Origin: Acidobacteriota bacterium
Lineage (GTDB): Bacteria; Acidobacteriota; Polarisedimenticolia; QHYA01
Assembly (NCBI GenBank): GCA_003223995.1
Contig: QHYA01000207.1
Span: 1-5,569 of the forward strand
Length of the DNA stretch: 5,569 nt
Reading direction: 5' to 3'
Shown here: positions 1-5,569 of the stretch, one piece after another
Position numbering within the stretch: the first letter of the stretch is position 1
Layout: every line of letters begins with the position of its first letter
Made by a program: the position numbers and the translations under genes
Notes under the pieces: generated by a model
What the model was told of the DNA's origin: nothing
Seen by the model: the letters and a program-made list of their open reading frames with translations, nothing else
The model's database searches: none

Positions 1-3000
1 AAAGCCTCGTCTTGCGCCTCGCCTCCCTGGCGGAGGGCATCGACGAGATGGTCGAGGCAATGGACTTCAGCTTTCTCTTCGATCCGGAACGCATGCTCTT
101 CTCGATCGGATATAGGGGCACGGATGGCAGCCTGGACTCTTCCTATTACGATTTGCTCGCATCCGAAGCCCGTCTCACGAGCTTCGTCGCAATCGCCAAG
201 GGAGATGTCCCAACACAGCACTGGTTTCGGCTCGGGAGGCCCATCACGCCGATCGAGCAGGGATCCGCGCTCGTGTCGTGGTCCGGCTCGATGTTCGAGT
301 ACCTGATGCCGTCGCTCGTGATGCGCTCGCCGCCGGGGAGCCTTCTCGCCGAGACGAATCGGCTCGTCGTCAGGCGTCAGATTCACTACGGCGCTGAGCG
401 CGGGGTCCCATGGGGAATCTCCGAATCGGCCTTCAACACGCGAAACCTCGAGCTCGTGTATCAATACTCCAACTTCGGCCTGCCGGGGCTGGGTCTCAAA
501 CGCGGTCTCGCCGAGAATCTCGTCGTTTCTCCCTATGCAACGGCTCTGGCCGCAATGGTCGATCCCGCGGCGGCGGTCCGTAACTTCGTCGATCTCGCCC
601 GCGCCGGCGCCCGTGGACTCTACGGGTATTTCGAGGCGCTCGACTACACCGCATCGCGCCTGCTGGACGGACAGGCGGTCGCGGTCGTCGGCGCCTACAT
701 GGCGCACCACCAGGGAATGTCGATCGTCGCAATCGATAACGTCCTCAATGACGGCGCGATGCGGACCCGCTTCCACGACTCTCCCAAAGTGCGCGCGGCC
801 GAGCTGCTGCTCCAGGAGCGTACTCCGCGGGATGTCGCCGTCGCGCGGCCTCGAGGCGAAGAGATCGAAACGAACCTCTACGTGAGGGACGTTGTCCCAC
901 CCGTGCTTCGCCGTTTCAGCTCGGCGCACGATCCCATCCCCAGGACGCACATCCTGTCCAACGGCCGGTACGTGGTAATGCTGACCGCGGCAGGGTCGGG
1001 GTACAGCCGGTGGCGGGACATCGCCGTGACGCGGTGGCGCGAGGACGTGACACGGGACTCCTGGGGGAGTTACGTGTTCCTGCGAGATCCGCAGAATGGC
1101 GAGCTATGGTCGGCGGGCTACCAGGCCAGCGGCATCGAGCCGGATGTGTACGAGGCCGTGTACTCGGAATACCGCGTGGACATTCGGCGGCGCGATGGAA
1201 CGATGGCCACAACGCTCGAGGTCGTCGTCTCGCCCGAGGACGACGCCGAGATCCGGCGCGTGTCCGTCACCAATCTCGGCGCGCGCGCCCGCGTGATCGA
1301 ACTGACCTCCTATTCCGAGATCGTCCTGGCCCCCCCCGCCGACGACGACGCCCACCCCGCGTTCTCCAAGCTGTTCGTTCAAACCGAATCGGTTCCCCAG
1401 TACGGCGCCCTGCTTGCGACCCGCCGCCCGCGGTCGGCTCACGAGAGACGCGTCTGGGCTGCGCACGTGGCCGCGGTCGAGGGGGAGAGCATCGGCCCCC
1501 TGCAATTCGAGACCGACCGGGCCAGGTTCCTCGGGCGCGGACGCAACGTGCGGAACGCCATCTCGGTGATCGACGGGCGCCCGCTCTCGAACACGGACGG
1601 TTCGGTGCTGGATCCGATCTTCAGCCTGCGAGCGCGAGTCCGCCTCCTCCCCGGAGCGACCGCGCACGTCGCCTTCTCCACGCTTGTCGTGCCCTCGCGC
1701 GAGCAGGCGCTGAATCTCGCCGAGAAGTACCGCGACGCCGGCGCTTTCGAGCGGACGGTGACGCTGGCGTGGACCCAAGCGCAGGTCCAGTTGCACCATC
1801 TCGGGATCGCGCCCGACGAGGCCCACCTCTATCAGCGTCTCGCCAACAGGATTCTTTACTCGGATCCCACACTGCGGCCTACGCCCGAGATCCTCCGGAG
1901 GAATGCCACCGGCCCTTCGGCGCTGTGGGCCCACGGGATCTCGGGCGACCTCCCCATCGTTCTCGTGCGCATCGAAGAGGAGGAGGAGCGTGAGATTGTG
2001 CGGCAACTCCTTCGCGCCCACGAGTACTGGCGCCTGAAGGGGCTCCTGGTCGATCTCGTTATCCTCGTCGAGAGGCCCACTTCCTACGCCAGCGATCTAG
2101 AGGCGTCGCTTCATTCGCTCCTCCGGTCGAGCCAATCAGCCGCGGCGCACGAAGGACATGAGGCGCATGGCAACGTCTTCATCCTGCGGTCGGATCTGCT
2201 ACCGCCTAGGGACCGCGATGTTCTTCAGACTGCGGCCCGCGCAGTGCTCGTCGGTCGCAATGGAACCCTTGCCGAACAGCTCGTTCGGATGCTCCGTGTC
2301 GCTCCGGCGGCGGCTTCGAGCTCGAGCAGCGGCTGGCCTTACCGGCCGCAGCACGAGGATCCTTCTGCGATCCCGAGCCTCGAGTTCTTCAACGGTCTCG
2401 GCGGGTTCGCCGCGGACGGGCGCGAATACGTGACCGTGCTCCGTGAAGGACAGTGGACGCCCGCTCCCTGGATCAACGTGATTGCCAATCCCGGCTTCGG
2501 TTTCCAGGTCTCCGAGGCCGGATCGGGCTCAACGTGGGCGATCAACAGCCGGGAAAACAAGCTCACGTCCTGGTCGAACGACCCCGTGAGCGATCCACCG
2601 GGTGAGGTGATCTATGTGCGAGACGAGGAGACGGGCGATCTCTGGACGCCCACGCCCCTCCCGATCCGCGAGGATTCCGGCAGCTACCAAATCCGGCACG
2701 GGCAGGGATACAGTCGCTTCGAGAGAGTGTGCCACGGGGTGGGTCTCGACCTTCTGCAGCTCGTGCCGCTGGAGGATCCGGTCAAGATCTCACGCCTGAG
2801 GATCGAGAACCGTTCGGCACGGCCGCGTCGGCTCTGCGTGACCGGCTACGTCGAGTGGGTCCTCGGCGTTTCCCGCAGCGCATCGTCACCCTTCGTCGTC
2901 ACCGAGATCGATCGGGAAACCAGGGCGATGATCGCGCGCAACGCCTGGAACGAACAGTTCGGAGCGCGGGTGGCGTTCCTCGATCTGGGGGGAAAGCAGG

Positions 3001-4847
3001 CCGCATGGACGGCGGACCGAACCGAGTTTGTCGGTCGTAACGGCGGTCTCGATTCTCCCGCGGCCCTTGCGCGCGGGCAGGCGCTTTCGGGAAAGACAGG
3101 CGCGGGTCTCGACCCGTGCGGTGCGATCCAGATGACGATCGACCTTTCCCCCGGAGGACGAACGGACGTTCTGTTCCTTCTGGGTCAAGCCGCGACTCGC
3201 GTAGAGGCGCGAGCGTTGATCGCACGGTACCGGGCGGCAGACATCGAGGCCATCCTGGGGGCCGTCCAACGACACTGGGACGATCTGCAGGGGATGGTTC
3301 AGGTCAGGACTCCCGACCGGGCGATGGACGTCCTCGTCAATCGCTGGCTGCTCTATCAGTGCCTTTCATGCCGGATCTGGGCGCGCTCCGCCTTCTATCA
3401 GGCCAGCGGAGCGTACGGCTTCCGCGACCAACTCCAGGATGTGATGGCGATCGCCTCGGCCAGTCCCGGCCTGGCGCGCGAGCACCTGCTGCGCTCGGCC
3501 TCGCGTCAATTCGTCGAGGGTGACGTTCAGCACTGGTGGCACCCCCCCTCCGGACGGGGTGTTCGCACGCGGATTTCCGACGATCTTCTCTGGCTTCCCT
3601 ATGCAGTCGCGCACTACGTGAAGGTGTCCGGAGACCGCGCGGTCTTCGACAAAACCGTGCCCTTTCTCGAGGGCCACACGCTCGCCGCCGACGAGAGCGA
3701 ATCGTACTTCGAGCCCCGTCTCTCCGAACAGCAGGCCACGCTCTTCGAGCACTGCGCGCGGGCGATCGACAGGTCTCTGGCGACGGGCAGCCACGGGCTG
3801 CCGCTGATCGGGACGGGAGACTGGAACGACGGGTTGAACCGCGTCGGGCATCAAGGCAAGGGCGAGAGCGTTTGGCTCGGCTGGTTTCTCCACGCCACGC
3901 TCTCGGAATTCATCCTGCTGGCGCGGGCACGCGCGGAGCATGGGCGAGCCGAGACCTGGAGCCGCCATACCCTGCTGCTCAAGGCCGCGCTTGAACGGGA
4001 GGCGTGGGACGGAGACTGGTATCGGCGCGCCTTCTTCGACGATGGAACTCCGCTCGGTTCCGGCGTCAATACCGAATGCCGTATCGATTCGATCGCGCAG
4101 TCATGGGGGGTGATCTCCGGGGCGGCCGAGCCGGGGCGCGCGGCGCGCGCGATGGCGGCTGTTGAAGAGTTTCTCCTTCGTCGCGACGATCGTCTTGTGT
4201 TGCTGCTGACCCCGCCATTCGACCGCTCGCCTCTCGACCCCGGCTACATCAAGGGGTACGTCCCGGGGATCCGCGAGAACGGCGGACAGTACACGCACGC
4301 GGCGATCTGGTCCGTCATCGCATTCGCCATGCTCGGTGAAGGTGACAAGGCCGGCGAGCTTTTCCAGGCTCTGAACCCCGTCAAGACCTCGGGCACCCGG
4401 GCGGGAGCGCTTCGGTACAAGGTCGAGCCTTACGTCGCCGTCGCGGACGTTTACTCCGAGCACCCGCACGTGGGGCGCGGCGGCTGGACGTGGTATACGG
4501 GTTCCGCCGGCTGGATGTACCGGGCGGGAGTGGAATGGATTCTCGGCATCCGCCGGCGCGGTTCCGTGCTTTACATCGATCCCTGCATCCCACGGGCGTG
4601 GCGCGGGTACGAAGTAGGGCTTCGGTACCGCTCATCGAGCTATCGGATCGTCGTGGAGAATCCCCGGGGCGCCACTCGCGGCATCTCATCGCTCGAGCTC
4701 GATGGACAGATGATCCCGCCGAGTGAGCCCCACGATGAGCCGGATCTCCGGAAGGAAGAGCCTGCCGGGCGGAGAGACGCGCACGGACGAGTGATTCCGC
4801 TCGTCGATGACGCCGCTTCGCATCACGTCCGCGTCGTGATCGGTTGA
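1..4847 (+). CDS. ndvB: Cyclic beta-1,2-glucan synthase, C-terminal part (5' end outside window)
   Basis: This enzyme makes cyclic beta-1,2-glucan from UDP-glucose at the inner membrane. The visible part would cyclise the chain and set its length. The frame is open to the left edge, so the TTG at 12 is not the real start. Residues below count that codon as 1. Residues about 1-265 are the end of the glycoamylase-like cyclising domain (Pfam Glycoamylase, GH189-type), with PWGISESAFN at 133-142 and MAHHQGMS at 230-237. A first GH94 beta-sandwich spans about 290-560 (HILSNGRY from 313). A linker includes LWAHGISGDLP at 638-648. A second sandwich starts at EFFNGLGGF (791-799). The GH94 catalytic domain spans about 1110-1540: YGFRDQLQD 1135-1143, GDWNDG 1269-1274 with D1273 the likely general acid, NGGQYTHAA 1423-1431 in the phosphate-site region, and GRGGWTWYTGSAGW 1488-1501. 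Known family members are about 2,800 residues, so over 1,000 are missing to the left, including GT84 and the membrane segments. The visible part shows no membrane segment, consistent with cytosolic modules. The stop is TGA at 4845-4847. Confidence 0.95.
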   Translation, partial: SLVLRLASLAEGIDEMVEAMDFSFLFDPERMLFSIGYRGTDGSLDSSYYDLLASEARLTSFVAIAKGDVPTQHWFRLGRPITPIEQGSALVSWSGSMFEYLMPSLVMRSPPGSLLAETNRLVVRRQIHYGAERGVPWGISESAFNTRNLELVYQYSNFGLPGLGLKRGLAENLVVSPYATALAAMVDPAAAVRNFVDLARAGARGLYGYFEALDYTASRLLDGQAVAVVGAYMAHHQGMSIVAIDNVLNDGAMRTRFHDSPKVRAAELLLQERTPRDVAVARPRGEEIETNLYVRDVVPPVLRRFSSAHDPIPRTHILSNGRYVVMLTAAGSGYSRWRDIAVTRWREDVTRDSWGSYVFLRDPQNGELWSAGYQASGIEPDVYEAVYSEYRVDIRRRDGTMATTLEVVVSPEDDAEIRRVSVTNLGARARVIELTSYSEIVLAPPADDDAHPAFSKLFVQTESVPQYGALLATRRPRSAHERRVWAAHVAAVEGESIGPLQFETDRARFLGRGRNVRNAISVIDGRPLSNTDGSVLDPIFSLRARVRLLPGATAHVAFSTLVVPSREQALNLAEKYRDAGAFERTVTLAWTQAQVQLHHLGIAPDEAHLYQRLANRILYSDPTLRPTPEILRRNATGPSALWAHGISGDLPIVLVRIEEEEEREIVRQLLRAHEYWRLKGLLVDLVILVERPTSYASDLEASLHSLLRSSQSAAAHEGHEAHGNVFILRSDLLPPRDRDVLQTAARAVLVGRNGTLAEQLVRMLRVAPAAASSSSSGWPYRPQHEDPSAIPSLEFFNGLGGFAADGREYVTVLREGQWTPAPWINVIANPGFGFQVSEAGSGSTWAINSRENKLTSWSNDPVSDPPGEVIYVRDEETGDLWTPTPLPIREDSGSYQIRHGQGYSRFERVCHGVGLDLLQLVPLEDPVKISRLRIENRSARPRRLCVTGYVEWVLGVSRSASSPFVVTEIDRETRAMIARNAWNEQFGARVAFLDLGGKQAAWTADRTEFVGRNGGLDSPAALARGQALSGKTGAGLDPCGAIQMTIDLSPGGRTDVLFLLGQAATRVEARALIARYRAADIEAILGAVQRHWDDLQGMVQVRTPDRAMDVLVNRWLLYQCLSCRIWARSAFYQASGAYGFRDQLQDVMAIASASPGLAREHLLRSASRQFVEGDVQHWWHPPSGRGVRTRISDDLLWLPYAVAHYVKVSGDRAVFDKTVPFLEGHTLAADESESYFEPRLSEQQATLFEHCARAIDRSLATGSHGLPLIGTGDWNDGLNRVGHQGKGESVWLGWFLHATLSEFILLARARAEHGRAETWSRHTLLLKAALEREAWDGDWYRRAFFDDGTPLGSGVNTECRIDSIAQSWGVISGAAEPGRAARAMAAVEEFLLRRDDRLVLLLTPPFDRSPLDPGYIKGYVPGIRENGGQYTHAAIWSVIAFAMLGEGDKAGELFQALNPVKTSGTRAGALRYKVEPYVAVADVYSEHPHVGRGGWTWYTGSAGWMYRAGVEWILGIRRRGSVLYIDPCIPRAWRGYEVGLRYRSSSYRIVVENPRGATRGISSLELDGQMIPPSEPHDEPDLRKEEPAGRRDAHGRVIPLVDDAASHHVRVVIG

Positions 4848-4907
4848 ATGCCTGAGCAACCCAGGACGAGCCGTAAGACCCAGAACCTTCCCTCAAGATA
4901 ACCCGAG

Positions 4908-4923
4908 TCGAGTCACATCTCGA
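4908..4923 (+). terminator. Weak hairpin downstream of the glucan synthase
   Basis: TCGAG at 4908-4912 pairs with CTCGA at 4919-4923 around a six-base loop, and one G-T pair (4907/4924) can be added. It lies 60 bases after the synthase stop, where a terminator would be expected. The stem is short and is followed by TGTATTGG rather than a T-run, so intrinsic termination is doubtful. Confidence 0.2.
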
Positions 4924-4932
4924 TGTATTGGT

Positions 4933-4956
4933 GTGGAGGCGGCGGGAGTCGAACCC
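4933..4956 (-). other. tmRNA (ssrA) 3'-end-like remnant, candidate att site
   Basis: Read on the minus strand, this 24-base segment has a T-loop core (GGGTTCGACTCCC) followed by the acceptor strand CGCCTCCAC. From memory, this is the usual 3' end of bacterial tmRNA, which normally ends CGCCTCCACCA. Here the end reads CCACACCA, one step off a clean CCA. The closing T-stem pair is an A-C mismatch (minus-strand A pairing with the final C of CCCGC), where tmRNA usually has G-C. No tmRNA 5' end (a GGGG-type acceptor strand followed by a TTCGAC box) and no tag reading frame were found in the next 350 bases upstream on the minus strand, and that space is partly occupied by a protein gene. A lone 3' end of this kind is the typical scar of an integrase that targets ssrA. 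A decayed tRNA, or chance overlap with the inverted repeat, remains possible. Confidence 0.5.
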
Positions 4957-5023
4957 GTTCAGGCGCAATTCATAACTGGTGGTGATGGCGCACGACTTCT
5001 GGCGAACGGGCGCGTCCCGCCGC
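4939..5023. repeat. Two-part inverted repeat with 43-base spacer
   Basis: The left arm is GCGGCGGGA (4939-4947) plus CCCGTTC (4954-4960). The right arm is GAACGGG (5004-5010) plus TCCCGCCGC (5015-5023). All 9 outer and 7 inner pairs match, separated by an asymmetric internal loop of 6 bases on the left (4948-4953) and 4 on the right (5011-5014). The apical segment is 4961-5003. Each arm can also fold alone as a CGGG/CCCG hairpin. The left arm overlaps the tmRNA-like segment. Neither side carries a T-run, so this is not a standard terminator. It may be a structured 3' UTR for either converging transcript, or a recombination or mobile-element remnant. Confidence 0.75.
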
Positions 5024-5044
5024 TCAATCCGTTGCCAGGTACTT

Positions 5045-5082
5045 CCCCTGGTGTCCCCTCCCAGTCCCCTGGAGTTCCCCCC
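5045..5082 (-). repeat. Phased C-tract repeat, G-quadruplex-type motif on minus strand
   Basis: Four C-tracts lie at 5045-5048, 5055-5058, 5066-5069 and 5077-5082. They start 10, 11 and 11 bases apart, as a degenerate tandem of about TCCCCTGGAGT. On the minus strand this gives four runs of at least four G separated by loops of 6-7 bases, which fits the usual four-tract quadruplex rule. It would lie in the 3' untranslated region of the small membrane-protein gene if transcription runs that far. Confidence 0.6.
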
Positions 5083-5211
5083 TCAGATTCCGATGCGCAG
5101 TCATAGTGAATGAAAACCGTCGTCCTTCGAGCCGCGGGGCTACCCTTCTGCCTTCCCGGGCAATTCCGTCCGGACCCCACACAAGGACGGAGCAGCATGA
5201 CACCCTTAGCC

Positions 5212-5553
5212 TCACGGCGTTACGCCGGGTCGACTGCGAGACCGTCTCCAGCGCCTGTAGCGGCGGAGGGCGATGATTCTGCCCTTGCGCACCAGGCGGA
5301 CCTCCGTGCTCAGAAGGGACAGTCCAGCCAGGACGAAGATCCACCCCTGGAGGATGGGAAGCAAGCCGGCGATGAAACCCACGAGGAGCAGCAGGCTGCC
5401 GGAGCCGATGCGCAGGGCGCGCAGCAGCGGATGGCGCCTCTTGCGGCGGCTCGGGCCCTTCTTCGGGCCTGGCGGTGGCGTGGCTGCCGGCGGCGTGGGA
5501 ACGGACGGAGATGGGGAGGGGGCGCCGGGAGCTGTCGAGCCGATCGAGCTCAT
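5212..5553 (-). CDS. Small membrane protein, PGPGW-family-like
   Basis: This encodes a 113-residue protein of unknown function. Residues 1-35 are rich in Pro, Ser, Thr and Ala. A basic patch follows at 31-49 (KKGPSRRKRR). Two closely spaced hydrophobic segments lie at about 49-67 and 71-83, joined by LPILQGW (65-71), and STE follows at 82-84. The tail (86-108) is strongly basic. This hairpin layout and the Pro-x-x-Gly-Trp turn recall the PGPGW family of putative membrane proteins, although the signature is degenerate (PILQGW). A DUF454/YbaN-type protein is a weaker alternative. The ATG at 5551-5553 has no clear Shine-Dalgarno sequence, and the frame is open to the right edge, so a start beyond the window is possible. 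The stop is TGA at 5212-5214. The promoter and upstream neighbours are out of view. The coding call is firmer than the family call. Confidence 0.75.
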   Translation of the reverse strand: MSSIGSTAPGAPSPSPSVPTPPAATPPPGPKKGPSRRKRRHPLLRALRIGSGSLLLLVGFIAGLLPILQGWIFVLAGLSLLSTEVRLVRKGRIIALRRYRRWRRSRSRPGVTP

Positions 5554-5569
5554 CCAGGGAACCCGCGTT

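Larger units (their letters stand above)
4848..5211. other. Convergent intergenic region, no gene seen
   Basis: This is the gap between two converging stop codons. Open frames here are short, overlap the repeats described below, and look like no known protein. No U-tract terminator was found on either strand. The contents are a weak hairpin at 4908-4923, a tmRNA 3'-end-like segment at 4933-4956, an inverted repeat at 4939-5023 and a C-tract repeat at 5045-5082. I see nothing definite in 5083-5211, apart from short GC-rich palindromes such as AGCC/GGCT around 5130-5141. Confidence 0.7.

Noticed and set aside
12..14. TTG as start codon of the glucan synthase
   Set aside because: The frame is open upstream to the window edge (agc ctc gtc precede it), and the protein at this point is already inside a conserved domain, so the real start is outside the window.
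1330..1337. C homopolymer runs (also 3542-3548) as possible frameshift sites
   Set aside because: The family match continues in the same frame across both runs, so there is no sign of a frameshift.
1010..2021. Long overlapping open frames inside the synthase (plus 1010-1993, minus 1104-2021)
   Set aside because: They lie wholly inside a well-recognised gene, are Arg and Pro-rich, resemble no family, and are typical of alternative frames in GC-rich DNA.
4933..5030. Intact tRNA (Ser or selenocysteine type) on the minus strand
   Set aside because: Only the T-arm and the 3' acceptor strand can be found. No pairing 5' acceptor strand (GGAGGCG-like), D-arm or proper 5-bp anticodon stem is present.
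4939..5040. Integron attC site
   Set aside because: The inverted arms lack the RYYYAAC / GTRRRRY-type boxes at the ends, and there is no cassette array or integrase in view.
4933..5300. Complete one-piece or permuted two-piece tmRNA gene on the minus strand
   Set aside because: No GGGG-type 5' acceptor strand with a following TTCGAC box and no Ala-Ala-ending tag frame are found at the expected distance on either side of the 3'-end match.
5197..5569. Plus-strand open frame starting at ATG 5197 with a good Shine-Dalgarno (AAGGA at 5183-5187, 9 bases before the ATG), open to the right edge
   Set aside because: It is codon-aligned antisense to the minus-strand membrane-protein gene. In that register plus-strand stops would need minus-strand TTA, CTA or TCA codons, which are rare at this GC content, so an open frame is expected. 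Its translation is low-complexity and Ala, Arg and Gln-rich. Ribosome profiling could reopen this.

Overview
The window comes from a GC-rich bacterial genome. Codon third positions are mostly G or C, and the main gene is a very large cyclic beta-1,2-glucan synthase. That enzyme type is best known from Rhizobiales (NdvB, ChvB, Cgs) but is also found in many other GC-rich and environmental phyla, so the sequence alone does not fix the phylum.

Positions 1-4847 (+ strand) hold the C-terminal part of this synthase. The reading frame is already open at the left edge, so the membrane-bound GT84 glycosyltransferase half and the true start codon lie outside the window. What is visible, in order: the cyclising (glycoamylase-like, GH189-type) domain, a first GH94-type beta-sandwich, a conserved linker, a second GH94-type beta-sandwich, and a GH94 phosphorylase-like (alpha/alpha)6 domain with its catalytic motif intact. 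Together these modules trim and close linear beta-1,2-glucan into rings.

Positions 5212-5553 (- strand) hold a small membrane protein resembling the PGPGW family. It converges on the synthase, and nothing in the sequence links the two functionally.

The 364-base gap between the two stop codons (4848-5211) holds no convincing gene, but it is structured. It contains (i) a minus-strand match to the canonical 3' end of tmRNA (T-arm plus acceptor strand) without the rest of a tmRNA, as expected for an attachment-site scar of an island integrated in ssrA; (ii) a long two-part inverted repeat whose left arm lies inside that match; and (iii) four C-tracts spaced 10-11 bases apart, which form a G-quadruplex-type motif on the minus strand. 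This gap is the part of the window most worth a second look. No complete new system is visible in the window.
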